From: Bradyrhizobium mercantei
GTDB taxonomy: Bacteria > Pseudomonadota > Alphaproteobacteria > Rhizobiales > Xanthobacteraceae
Length of the DNA: 64,000 bases
Assembly (NCBI RefSeq): GCF_001982635.1
Contig: NZ_MKFI01000003.1
Coordinates: 558,001-622,000 of the forward strand
Direction: 5' to 3'
Shown in pieces: positions 35,099 to 43,064 of this stretch. The position numbers and the translations under genes were made by a program. The notes beneath the pieces were generated by a model. It searched no databases, was not told the DNA's origin, and worked only from the letters and a program-made list of their open reading frames with translations. How positions within the stretch are numbered: position 1 is the stretch's first letter; each line of letters starts with the position of its first letter.

Positions 35099-36445
35099 AT
35101 GAGCCGCAAATATTTCGGGACCGATGGAATTCGGGGCCGCGCCAATGGTTTGATCACGCCGGAGCTCGCGCTCAAGGTGGGGCAGGCTGCAGGGTTGGTG
35201 TTCCAGCGTGGCGACCATCGCCATCGCGTCGTGATCGGCAAGGACACGCGGCTGTCCGGCTACATGATCGAATACGCCATGGTCGCGGGCTTCACCTCGG
35301 TCGGGATGGACGTGCTGCTGCTCGGCCCGATGCCGACGCCCGCGGTTGCGATGCTGACCAAGTCGATGCGCGCCGATCTCGGCGTCATGATCTCGGCGTC
35401 GCATAATCTTTTCGAAGACAACGGCATCAAGCTGTTCGGGCCGCAGGGCTTCAAGCTCTCCGATGATGTCGAGAAGCAGATCGAGCAGCTGCTCGACGAA
35501 TCGCTCGACCGCCGGCTGTCGCAGAGCGCGAGCCTCGGCCGCGCCCGCCGCATCGACGGCGTCCATGACCGCTACATCGAATTCGCCAAGCGTACGCTGC
35601 CGCGCGACCTCTCGCTCGACGGCCTGCGCGTCGTGGTCGATTGCGCCAACGGCGCCGCCTACAAGGTGGTGCCGGAGGCGCTGTGGGAGCTTGGCGCCGA
35701 CGTGGTGCCGATCGGGGTCGAACCCGACGGCTTCAACATCAACAAGGAATGCGGCTCCACCTCGCCGGAAGCGCTGTCGCGGAAGGTGCGCGAGATGCGC
35801 GCCGACATCGGCATCGCGCTCGACGGCGATGCCGATCGCGTCATCCTGGTCGACGAGCGCGGCCACATCGTCGACGGTGACCAGTTGCTGGCGGTGATCG
35901 CGCAGAGCTGGAAGGAAGAGGGACGCCTCGCCAAGCCGGGCATCGTCACGACCGTGATGTCCAATCTCGGGCTGGAGCGCTTCCTGCAGGGCCAGGGCCT
36001 TTCGATGGTCCGCACCCCGGTCGGCGACCGCTATGTGCTCGAGCAGATGCTGAGCGGCGGCTACAATCTCGGCGGCGAGCCGTCGGGCCATATCATCATG
36101 TCGGACTATTCGACGACCGGCGACGGCTTCGTCGCGGCGTTGCAGGTGCTGGCCGTGGTGCAGAAGCTGCGCCGCCCGGTGTCGGAGATCTGCCGCCGTT
36201 TTGATCCATTGCCGCAGATCCTGAAGAACGTGCGCTATCGCAGCGGCAAGCCGCTCGACGACGCCGAGGTCAAGTCCGCGATCACCGACGGCGAGAAGCG
36301 CCTCAACGGCCATGGCCGCCTCTTGATCCGTCCGTCCGGCACCGAGCCGGTGATCCGCGTGATGGGCGAGGGCGACGATCGCATCCTGGTGGAAGAGGTC
36401 GTCGACAACATCGTCAGCGCACTCGGCCACGCCGCCGCTGCTTGA
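35099..36445 (+). CDS. glmM: Phosphoglucosamine mutase
   Basis: A 448-residue alpha-D-phosphohexomutase that turns glucosamine-6-phosphate into glucosamine-1-phosphate for UDP-GlcNAc, the precursor of peptidoglycan and lipopolysaccharide. The start [12 protein letters not shown], the phosphorylated Ser in [13 protein letters not shown], the magnesium loop LDGDADRVI, the sugar-binding GGEPSGHII and the phosphate-binding [10 protein letters not shown] are all present. The ATG at 35099 is preferred over an upstream start in the same frame. The AT-rich stretch 34900-35000 ahead is the likely promoter. A palindromic repeat follows. Confidence 0.97.
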   Translation: MSRKYFGTDGIRGRANGLITPELALKVGQAAGLVFQRGDHRHRVVIGKDTRLSGYMIEYAMVAGFTSVGMDVLLLGPMPTPAVAMLTKSMRADLGVMISASHNLFEDNGIKLFGPQGFKLSDDVEKQIEQLLDESLDRRLSQSASLGRARRIDGVHDRYIEFAKRTLPRDLSLDGLRVVVDCANGAAYKVVPEALWELGADVVPIGVEPDGFNINKECGSTSPEALSRKVREMRADIGIALDGDADRVILVDERGHIVDGDQLLAVIAQSWKEEGRLAKPGIVTTVMSNLGLERFLQGQGLSMVRTPVGDRYVLEQMLSGGYNLGGEPSGHIIMSDYSTTGDGFVAALQVLAVVQKLRRPVSEICRRFDPLPQILKNVRYRSGKPLDDAEVKSAITDGEKRLNGHGRLLIRPSGTEPVIRVMGEGDDRILVEEVVDNIVSALGHAAAA

Positions 36446-36470
36446 TCGCCTAGCTCTCCGACCAACGTTT

Positions 36471-36579
36471 CCCCGTCATCCTGAGGAGCGGCCACTTGGC
36501 CGCGTCTCGAAGGATGCACGGCCAACAGCCGGGCCGTTCATCCTTCGAGACGCGCTGCGCGCTCCTCAGGATCACGGGG
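36471..36579. repeat. Palindromic repeat, family C (CCCCGTCATCCTGAGG type)
   Basis: CCCCGTCATCCTGAGGAG and TCTCGAAGGATG on the left pair with CATCCTTCGAGA and CTCCTCAGGATCACGGGG on the right. A second copy is at 61874-61980. It lies after glmM. Confidence 0.9.
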
Positions 36580-36645
36580 AGGCGGACAGTAGCGGTGAGA
36601 ACCACACAGCGCATCGCTGCCATCGGCTAACGCAACTGGTCCGCC

Positions 36646-36679
36646 CTACCTCCGCGTCGTACGACACGGAGGTAGTTTT
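36646..36679 (+). terminator. Hairpin with T-run just before the exporter gene
   Basis: CTACCTCCG (36646-36654) and CGGAGGTAG (36667-36675) form a perfect 9-base stem, with an inner GTCG/CGAC pair, and TTTT follows at once. It lies 24 bases before the TTG start of the exporter. It could end glmM transcription or act as an attenuator of the exporter. Confidence 0.5.
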
Positions 36680-36703
36680 GCGAATCCGTCCGGGAATGCT
36701 GCA

Positions 36704-37957
36704 TTGAACAAGCCTGTCGTGAGCGAAGAGGCACTGGGCGAACCGGTGCTGGTGCCGGAACTGACGGCTGCGCAGGCTGCCAAAGCGGCGGTCGCGGGGC
36801 CGGCCTATGTCGTGCTCGCCGGCATCAGCTTCTCGCACTTCCTCAACGACACGATGCAGTCGCTGATCGCCTCGGTCTATCCGATCCTGAAGGACAATTA
36901 CGCGCTCGACTTCGCGCAGATCGGCATGATCACGCTGGCGTTCCAGTTCACGGCCTCGCTGCTGCAGCCGCTGGTCGGGCATTTCACCGACAAGAAGGCG
37001 CAGCCGTTCTCGCTTGCGATCGGCATGGGCTTCACCTTCTTCGGCCTGCTGCTGCTCAGCGTCGCGCATACCTACGGGATCATCCTGATCGCGGCGTCGC
37101 TGGTCGGCCTCGGCTCCGCGGTGTTCCACCCGGAATCGTCGCGCATCGCGCGGCTGGCGTCCGGCGGACGCTACGGCTTCGCGCAATCGGTGTTCCAGCT
37201 CGGCGGCAGTTTCGGCACCTCGATGGGGCCGGTGCTCGCCGCACTGATGGTGCCGTTCGGCCAGCCCTCGATCGCCTGGTTCTCCTCGATCGCGTTCCTC
37301 GCCATCGTGATCCTCTGGCGCATCGGTGCCTGGTACAAGCCGCAGATCGCAGGCAAGAAGGCGGTCAGCATCGAGCGGCATCCCGACCATCCGGATCAGC
37401 GGCGCGTGATGACCGCGCTCGTCGTGCTGGTCGCGCTGCTGTTCTCCAAGCAGCTCTATGTCTCGAGCCTGTCGAGCTATTACATCTTCTATCTGATCGA
37501 CCGGTTCGGCGTCTCGACCCAGGCGGCGCAGCTCTATCTCTTCATCTTCCTTGCCGCCAACGCCGCCGGCGCGTTCATCGGCGGACCGCTCGGCGACCGC
37601 TTCGGCCGCAAATACGTGATCTGGTTCTCGATCCTCGGCGCGTTGCCGTTCACCCTGGCGCTGCCCTATGCCGGCCTGTTGGCGAGCGCCGTGCTGACGG
37701 TGGTGATCGGCTTGATCATCTCGTCGGCGACCTCGGCGATCATCGTGTTCGCGCAGGAATTGATGCCGCATCGCTTCGGCATGATCTCCGGCGTGTTCTT
37801 CGGCGTCGCCTTCGGCATCGGCGGTCTTGGCGCCGCCGTGCTCGGCAAGCTCGCCGACCACACCTCGATCGCCTTCGTCTATCAGCTGTGCGCCTTCCTG
37901 CCGGCGATCGGCCTGCTCGCGGTGTTCCTGCCGAAGATGCCGAAGACTGCTCGCTGA
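36704..37957 (+). CDS. MFS transporter, fosmidomycin resistance protein-like
   Basis: A 417-residue membrane protein with 12 predicted helices. The family features are FSHFLNDTMQSLIASVYPIL near the start, GHFTDKKAQPFSLAIGMGF after helix 2, and FHPESSRIARLASGGRYGFA, the hallmark of Fsr-like exporters. These pump out fosmidomycin and related or unknown compounds. The start is TTG at 36704; an ATG nearby is followed at once by a stop, and a GTG lies five codons later. An N-terminal tail of about 30 residues precedes helix 1. A hairpin with T-run lies just ahead. Confidence 0.92.
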   Translation: MNKPVVSEEALGEPVLVPELTAAQAAKAAVAGPAYVVLAGISFSHFLNDTMQSLIASVYPILKDNYALDFAQIGMITLAFQFTASLLQPLVGHFTDKKAQPFSLAIGMGFTFFGLLLLSVAHTYGIILIAASLVGLGSAVFHPESSRIARLASGGRYGFAQSVFQLGGSFGTSMGPVLAALMVPFGQPSIAWFSSIAFLAIVILWRIGAWYKPQIAGKKAVSIERHPDHPDQRRVMTALVVLVALLFSKQLYVSSLSSYYIFYLIDRFGVSTQAAQLYLFIFLAANAAGAFIGGPLGDRFGRKYVIWFSILGALPFTLALPYAGLLASAVLTVVIGLIISSATSAIIVFAQELMPHRFGMISGVFFGVAFGIGGLGAAVLGKLADHTSIAFVYQLCAFLPAIGLLAVFLPKMPKTAR

Positions 37958-38261
37958 ACTGCCTGGCCGCGGTGGCAGCGGCGCGCGCATTAAGTATTCG
38001 CTAACACTCTCCGCCCGCGTGCGCTGCAAACAGCGCGCATCCGTCAAAGCTTCATTAGCACTTGTGGCGAGACCGCCATCTTTCGCGGCCGCATGCGCGC
38101 ATCTATGGACCCATAAGCGCCAGCCGCAGAAAAACGTCAGAGAAAATCAACCTTAAAAATTAGGGTTAAGTGCCGCTTAAACATTTGCTGGCATCGTCCG
38201 CCCGTGAGTTTCAGACGTGGGGCTTTCGTGTCGCCTCACTTGGCACAAAAGGACGAAGCCA
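37958..38261. other. 304-base gap with probable promoter region of the outer-membrane protein
   Basis: No credible coding region is seen. The first half is GC-rich; the second half is AT-rich with TTAA-type motifs (see 38166-38180) and ends in AAAAGGACGAAGCCA ahead of the ATG at 38262. Confidence 0.5.
38166..38180. promoter_or_regulatory. CtrA-like site TTAA-N7-TTAA
   Basis: TTAA at 38166-38169 and TTAA at 38177-38180 are separated by exactly 7 bases, the layout of the alphaproteobacterial cell-cycle regulator CtrA site (TTAA-N7-TTAA). It lies about 80 bases before the outer-membrane gene. A chance match is possible in this AT-rich stretch. Confidence 0.35.
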
Positions 38262-39113
38262 ATGCGTAGCGTAAAGACCCTGCTTGCCGCCGGCGCGGCA
38301 TCTCTGTTGTCCTCGGCGGCGTTCGCCGCCGACATGCCCATCATGCCGCCGCCCCCGATGGCGTATGCTCCTCCGCCGGTCCAGGATTTCGGCGGCTGGT
38401 ATCTGCGCGGCGATATCGGCATGACCAACACGCAGGCCAAGCTGCACGTCAACGCCTACGACACGCTGCCGGCCGGCACAGCCTTCAACCAGTATGGCCA
38501 CGGTTTCGACGGCGGCATGCTGTACGGCATCGGCGTCGGCTATCAGTTCAACAGCTGGTTCCGCGCCGACATCACCGGTGAGTATCGCTCGAAGGTGAGC
38601 TTCAACGGCACCGACTTCTTCACGTTCCCCGGGCCGAGCTCGCTGGGCGATACCTATCACGGCGGCATCTCGAGCTGGGTCGGCCTCGTCAACGTCTACG
38701 CCGATCTCGGCACCTGGGGTTGCCTGACCCCGTTCATCGGCGCCGGTGTCGGTGCCGCGACGATCAAGACCGCGGCGTTCTCCGACGTCGCCACATTCCC
38801 GAGCGGGTCGGGCCTGACCAGCTCCTTCATCGCCGACGGCGCCACCAAGACCAACTTCGCCTGGGCGCTGCATGCCGGTGTCGCCTACAAGGTCACCAAC
38901 AACTTCACGGTCGAACTGGCCTATCGCTACCTCGACATGGGCACCGCCGGCCAGGGCCAGGGTCACTTCTTCGACGGCACGCCGACCGGTCCGTCGAGCT
39001 TCCAGTACCGCGACATCACCTCGCAGGACGTGAAGCTCGGCGTCCGCTTCGCCCTTCCGTGCTGCGACGTGCCGCCCCCGCCGCCGCCGCCCCCGCTGAT
39101 CCGCAAGGGCTGA
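38262..39113 (+). CDS. Outer-membrane beta-barrel protein (Omp25/RopB-like)
   Basis: A 283-residue exported protein: signal peptide (VKTLLAAGAASLLSSAAFA then ADMP), a Pro-rich linker, and a beta-barrel with alternating aromatic strands such as GGWYLRGDIGMTNTQAKL, YGIGVGYQFNSWFRADITG and NNFTVELAYRYLDMG. The end is PCCDVPPPPPPPPLIRKG, a Pro-rich tail instead of the usual final Phe. Such proteins of the rhizobial outer membrane are surface antigens and envelope stabilisers. The ATG at 38262 follows AAGGACGAAGCCA. A terminator follows. Confidence 0.88.
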   Translation: MRSVKTLLAAGAASLLSSAAFAADMPIMPPPPMAYAPPPVQDFGGWYLRGDIGMTNTQAKLHVNAYDTLPAGTAFNQYGHGFDGGMLYGIGVGYQFNSWFRADITGEYRSKVSFNGTDFFTFPGPSSLGDTYHGGISSWVGLVNVYADLGTWGCLTPFIGAGVGAATIKTAAFSDVATFPSGSGLTSSFIADGATKTNFAWALHAGVAYKVTNNFTVELAYRYLDMGTAGQGQGHFFDGTPTGPSSFQYRDITSQDVKLGVRFALPCCDVPPPPPPPPLIRKG

Positions 39114-39150
39114 TAAGGGTTAATTTCGACCGGTCCACGGTTAACGATTG

Positions 39151-39182
39151 AAACGGCGCGGGATCATCCCGCGCCGTTTTTC
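39151..39182 (+). terminator. Rho-independent terminator of the outer-membrane gene
   Basis: AACGGCGCGGGA and TCCCGCGCCGTT form a perfect 12-base stem with a TCA loop, followed by TTTTTCTTTG. It lies about 40 bases after the stop codon. Confidence 0.92.
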
Positions 39183-39304
39183 TTTGCGGCGTGGCGTCGC
39201 GAGCTCTTGCAGCTCACGTGGTCGAAATCCGCCGACGACAACGATTGGTTAAGGTTAACAGGCGATGATCAACGCGCATTCGGTAAGTGGGATGGAGCGT
39301 TGCG

Positions 39305-40156
39305 ATGCGTAGGTTCTTGCTGGCGGCGATGATGTTCGGAGCGGTGACCGGCGCACATGCTGCCGACATGCCCGACTTCCTTCGCGGCAGTCTTCCGGCT
39401 TCCAGCGCGCCGACCAGAAACTGGGACGGCTGGTATGTCGGCGGCCAGGTCGGCCAAACTTGGATCAACACCGACTTTGGCGGCAGCGTTTCGTCTCTGA
39501 CCAATTCCATCTTCCGCAACACCACGCTGCAAGACCCGGTGTCCCAGTTCAATTTGCTGGGCCGGGTCAATGCGCAAAGCTCGGGCTTTGGAGCGTTTGT
39601 CGGACGCAACTGGCAGTATGACGACGTCGTGGTGGGTGTCGAAGCAAACTATACCTATTGGTCCGGGCTTACGACAGTGACCTCCGGAAGCCTGGGACCG
39701 ATTCAGGTCGCGCAGCCGACCCTGGTGCTGCCGGCCGGCGCCACCGCTGCCGACGGCGTGTCGTTGAATGGAAGCGCTTCGCTGAAGCTCAAGGATGAGA
39801 TGACGTTCCGCGGGCGCGCGGGTTGGGCGACCGGTGACTTCATGCCGTACATGTTCGGCGGTCTGGCGGTCGGCCGAATGGACGTCGCGCGCACGGTCAC
39901 GAGCTCCGTGAACAGAACGATCAACTTTGCCGACGGGAGTTCGACCACCTTTGCGCTCCCGCAGTTTTCCCAGACCGCAACGGATGCGAAGACGGACAAT
40001 TACGTGGCCGGCTGGACCGCTGGTCTCGGCCTGGAATACATGCTGTGGAACTGCGTGTTCGTGCGCGGCGAGTGGGAGTACGTCAAGTTCGCGCCGGTCA
40101 AGAACACATCGGTCACGCAGAACAGCGTACGCGCGGCGATCGGCTACAAGTTCTGA
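39305..40156 (+). CDS. Outer-membrane beta-barrel protein
   Basis: A 283-residue exported protein: signal peptide (RRFLLAAMMFGAVTGAHA then ADMP), and a barrel with NWDGWYVGGQVGQTW at the start, VVGVEANYTYWSGL, and the closing strand SVRAAIGYKF with a terminal Phe, the classic signal for the BAM complex. Its region FGAFVGRNWQYDDVVVGVEA is the family pattern of the Omp25/OmpA-like barrels. The ATG at 39305 follows GGAGCGTTGCG. A separate transcript is likely, since a terminator separates it from the 38262 gene. GC content is a little lower than its neighbours. Confidence 0.87.
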   Translation: MRRFLLAAMMFGAVTGAHAADMPDFLRGSLPASSAPTRNWDGWYVGGQVGQTWINTDFGGSVSSLTNSIFRNTTLQDPVSQFNLLGRVNAQSSGFGAFVGRNWQYDDVVVGVEANYTYWSGLTTVTSGSLGPIQVAQPTLVLPAGATAADGVSLNGSASLKLKDEMTFRGRAGWATGDFMPYMFGGLAVGRMDVARTVTSSVNRTINFADGSSTTFALPQFSQTATDAKTDNYVAGWTAGLGLEYMLWNCVFVRGEWEYVKFAPVKNTSVTQNSVRAAIGYKF

Positions 40157-40227
40157 CGCGCGCCGCGTCGCTTGACACCGCAATGGGCGGCTGATCGGAT
40201 GTTGCTCCGCAAGCGGAGCGACTTCGC

Positions 40228-40818
40228 ATGAAAATCTACGGCGACGCCAATTCGGGCAATTGCCTGAAGGTGAAATGGGTGTGCGACAGACTGGCGCTGC
40301 CCTACACATGGGTCGAGATCGACACCATGAAGGGCGGCAGCCGGACCGCGGAATTCCTCAAGCTCAATGGTTGGGGCCAGGTGCCGACGGTGGAGCTGGA
40401 TGACGGCCGCACGCTCGCGCAATCCAACGCCATCATCCGCTACCTCGCGCTCGGCAGCGATCTGATCCCCGGCGATGCCTATCGTGCAGCGCAGATGGAT
40501 GCCTGGATGTTCTGGGAGCAGAACAGCCACGAACCCTATGTCGCCGTCTGTCGCTTTCAGGCCGTCTATCTCGGCAAGGCGATTTCGGAGATCGATCCGA
40601 ACCTGATCAAGCGCGGCTACGTGGCGCTCGATCATCTGGAGCGGCATCTTGCCGGTGCGCAATTCCTGGTCGGAGATCAATTCTCGCTCGCCGACGTGTC
40701 GCTGCTCGCCTACACGCGTGTCGCCGAGGATGGCGGCCTTGCGCTCGAACGCTATCCCATGATCCGCCGCTGGATCGCCGATGCCGAGCACGTGCTCGCG
40801 CTGCCGCCGGTCCGCTGA
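40228..40818 (+). CDS. Glutathione S-transferase family protein
   Basis: A 196-residue cytosolic transferase. The N-domain starts MKIYGDANSGNCLKVKWVCD, with cis-Pro in GWGQVPTVEL and the gamma-glutamyl site in QSNAIIRYLA; the helical C-domain follows with QFSLADVSLLAYTRVAEDG. The NSGNCLK part places the possible catalytic Ser/Cys at the N-terminus of helix 1. The acetyltransferase gene begins 7 bases after the stop, so the two are one operon. Confidence 0.93.
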   Translation: MKIYGDANSGNCLKVKWVCDRLALPYTWVEIDTMKGGSRTAEFLKLNGWGQVPTVELDDGRTLAQSNAIIRYLALGSDLIPGDAYRAAQMDAWMFWEQNSHEPYVAVCRFQAVYLGKAISEIDPNLIKRGYVALDHLERHLAGAQFLVGDQFSLADVSLLAYTRVAEDGGLALERYPMIRRWIADAEHVLALPPVR

Positions 40819-40824
40819 ATTGTC

Positions 40825-41307
40825 ATGAATGCCGCCATGACCGAAGCTTCGACCATCACGATCCGCAGGGCTCGCCGCGAGGACGTCGCCGCCATCGTCG
40901 GCATGCTGGCGGACGATCCGCTCGGCAGCGCGCGCGAACGGATCGAGGATCCGCTGCCGCAAATTTATTACGAGGCCTTCGCGCGGGTCGAGCGCGATCC
41001 CAATCTGCAGCTCGTCGTCGCGATCGACGGGGAGGGCGCCGTGGTCGGCTGCCTGCAACTCGCGGTGCTGCCTGGCCTCAGCTCGCAGGGCGGCTTTCGC
41101 GGACTGCTCGAGGACGTCCGCGTTGCAAAACACTGCCGCAGCCGCGGCATCGGCGAGAAGCTGGTGCAATGGGCGGTCGCCGAAGCGCGTGCGAAAGGCT
41201 GCATGCTCGTCGAGCTCTTGACGCATCAGACGCGCGTCGATGCGCAGCGCTTCTATGAACGGCTCGGATTCGCCCGCAGCCATCTCGGCATGACGCTTCG
41301 CTTTTGA
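40825..41307 (+). CDS. GNAT-family N-acetyltransferase
   Basis: A 160-residue acetyltransferase. The acetyl-CoA loop is CRSRGIGEKLVQ (R/QxxGxG/A), strand 4 is FRGLLEDVRVAKH, and the end VDAQRFYERLGFARSHLGMT is the typical last part of the fold. It follows the glutathione transferase with a 6-base gap and is likely co-transcribed. A second ATG at 40837 is possible as the true start. The acceptor is unknown. Confidence 0.92.
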   Translation: MNAAMTEASTITIRRARREDVAAIVGMLADDPLGSARERIEDPLPQIYYEAFARVERDPNLQLVVAIDGEGAVVGCLQLAVLPGLSSQGGFRGLLEDVRVAKHCRSRGIGEKLVQWAVAEARAKGCMLVELLTHQTRVDAQRFYERLGFARSHLGMTLRF

Positions 41308-41474
41308 GGCGCGTTTGTGAAGTTGTGCGGTCTGCGCGGCAATCCCTGCGGTAGCCGTTGCTCTGCGATCCGGTTAACAGCCAATAAACTAAGCTGGCCT
41401 CCGTGATTTTACGGGGCGGAACGAACGCGGTATGTCGGACGTCTCCCACGGGGCGGCGGCAACTGGGGATTGGA

Positions 41475-41687
41475 ATGTCGGACTATTCGATCGTGCGGGT
41501 CGGCAACGAGTATATCGTGCAGGCCGGCGATAAGCGCATTTTGAAAGTATCGAGCCGGCGCAGGGCGGTTAAGATCATGACTCTCGCGGCAGATTTGCTC
41601 GATCAGGAGACGACGCAGCAGGTCGAAGGGTCCCCATCAATCAGCCGTGATCGCCCGGTTGTTCCGGACAAGTCCGACCTTTCTTGA
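41475..41687 (+). CDS. Small hypothetical protein
   Basis: A 70-residue protein beginning MSDYSIVRVGNEYIVQAGDK, with a helix-rich middle (ILKVSSRRRAVKIMTLAADL). It looks like a compact, basic, possibly DNA- or RNA-binding small protein, but no family is recognised. The ATG at 41475 follows CTGGGGATTGGA. It lies 10 bases before the serC leader. Confidence 0.6.
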   Translation: MSDYSIVRVGNEYIVQAGDKRILKVSSRRRAVKIMTLAADLLDQETTQQVEGSPSISRDRPVVPDKSDLS

Positions 41688-41697
41688 CGTTTTGGTG

Positions 41698-41765
41698 CCT
41701 TTCCACTATTTCCGACGGCGGGAAACCTCTCCCCACCGAGAGGCAGCTATCTGGAAGGGTAGATT
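41698..41765 (+). promoter_or_regulatory. serC leader RNA candidate, sequestering the ribosome-binding site
   Basis: An outer 8-base stem pairs CCTTTCCA (41698-41705) with TGGAAGGG (41752-41759). It encloses two hairpins: TTTCC/GGAAA (41709-41725) and CCTCTC/GAGAGG (41726-41743). The right arm of the outer stem is the Shine-Dalgarno sequence GGAAGGG, just 6 bases before the serC ATG. This matches the description of the alphaproteobacterial serC leader family, in which the final stem covers the ribosome-binding site. A ligand or trigger is not known to me. Confidence 0.8.
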
Positions 41766-42938
41766 ATGACTGCAGCGAAGCCCGCTTCGCGGCCCCATGT
41801 GCCGCATTTCTCCTCCGGCCCTTGCGCCAAGCGCCCCGGCTGGAACCCCGAAAATCTCAAGGACGCCGCCCTCGGCCGCTCGCATCGTGCGAAGGTCGGC
41901 AAGACCAAGCTCAAGCTCGCGATCGAACTGACGCGTGAAGTGCTTGAAGTGCCGGCCGATTACAAGATCGGCATCGTGCCGGCGTCGGATACCGGCGCGG
42001 TCGAGATGGCGCTGTGGTCGCTGCTCGGTGCACGGCCCGTCACCACGCTCGCCTGGGAATCCTTCGGCGAGGGCTGGGTCAGCGATATCGTCAAGGAATT
42101 GAAGCTGAAGGACGTCACCAAGCTGAACGCGGCTTATGGTGAAATCCCGGATCTCTCCAAGGTCGATCCCGCGTCGGACGTCGTCTTCACCTGGAACGGC
42201 ACCACCTCGGGTGTGCGCGTGCCGAACGCCGACTGGATTCGCGCGGACCGCGAAGGCCTCACGATCTGCGACGCGACCTCGGCCGCCTTCGCGCAGCCGC
42301 TCGATTTCGCCAAGCTCGACGTCGTCACCTTCTCCTGGCAGAAGGCGCTCGGCGGTGAAGCGGCCCACGGCATGCTGATCCTGTCGCCGCGCGCGGTGGA
42401 ACGGCTCGAGACCTACAAGCCGGCCTGGCCGCTGCCGAAGATCTTCCGCCTCACCAAGGGCGGCAAGCTCAACCAGGGCATCTTCGAAGGCGAGACCATC
42501 AACACGCCGTCGATGCTCTGCGTCGAGGACTATCTCGACGCGCTGAACTGGGCGAAGTCGATCGGCGGCCTGAAGGCGCTGATCGCGCGCGCTGACGCCA
42601 ACACCAAGGCACTCGCCGACTGGAAGGCGAAGACGCCGTGGATCGACTTCCTGGCCAAGGATCCCGCGATCCGCTCCAACACCTCGGTGTGCCTGAAGTT
42701 CACCGATCCCGCGATCACCTCGCTTCCCGCTGATGCGCAGGCCGACTTCTGCAAGAAGCTGGTCGCGCTGGTGGAGAAGGAGAACGCCGGTTTCGACTTC
42801 GCGTATTACCGCGATGCGCCGGCGGGCCTGCGGATCTGGTGCGGCGCCACTGTCGAGGCAAAGGACGTCGAGCTGCTGACGCAGTGGATCGACTGGGCTT
42901 TTGCGGAGACCAAGGCCGCGCTGCCGAAAGCGGCTTAA
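41766..42938 (+). CDS. serC: Phosphoserine aminotransferase
   Basis: A 390-residue class V PLP enzyme that makes 3-phosphoserine from 3-phosphohydroxypyruvate and glutamate. The PLP Lys is in [14 protein letters not shown], the start [13 protein letters not shown] holds the phosphate site, and [15 protein letters not shown] and [12 protein letters not shown] are typical of the alphaproteobacterial SerC. The ATG at 41766 is set by the leader structure that ends at the ribosome-binding site. It forms an operon with serA, the preceding step of the same pathway, 126 bases downstream with a repeat between. Confidence 0.96.
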   Translation: MTAAKPASRPHVPHFSSGPCAKRPGWNPENLKDAALGRSHRAKVGKTKLKLAIELTREVLEVPADYKIGIVPASDTGAVEMALWSLLGARPVTTLAWESFGEGWVSDIVKELKLKDVTKLNAAYGEIPDLSKVDPASDVVFTWNGTTSGVRVPNADWIRADREGLTICDATSAAFAQPLDFAKLDVVTFSWQKALGGEAAHGMLILSPRAVERLETYKPAWPLPKIFRLTKGGKLNQGIFEGETINTPSMLCVEDYLDALNWAKSIGGLKALIARADANTKALADWKAKTPWIDFLAKDPAIRSNTSVCLKFTDPAITSLPADAQADFCKKLVALVEKENAGFDFAYYRDAPAGLRIWCGATVEAKDVELLTQWIDWAFAETKAALPKAA

Positions 42939-42957
42939 GCGAACTTTCTAGCTCATC

Positions 42958-43031
42958 TCGTCATGGCCGGGCCTGACCCGGCCATCCAGCAAGAAAGATG
43001 GACACCCGCGGGTCAATCCCGCGGGTGACGA
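42958..43031. repeat. Palindromic repeat, family E (GTCATGGCCGGGC type), between serC and serA
   Basis: TCGTCATGGCCGGGC, then GGCCATCC, and the pair ACCCGCGGGTCAATCCCGCG with GGGTGACGA make an inverted-repeat element. It is related to 51494-51599 (GTCATGCCCCGCC, GGGCGACGAC). Its place within the serC-serA interval could affect the serA message. Confidence 0.75.
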
Positions 43032-43064
43032 CTGCAGATCAATCGTCATTGACGGATCACACCC

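Noticed and set aside
37958..38261. A possible small gene upstream of the outer-membrane protein
   Set aside because: No frame has a credible start signal or composition. The stretch is more likely a promoter.
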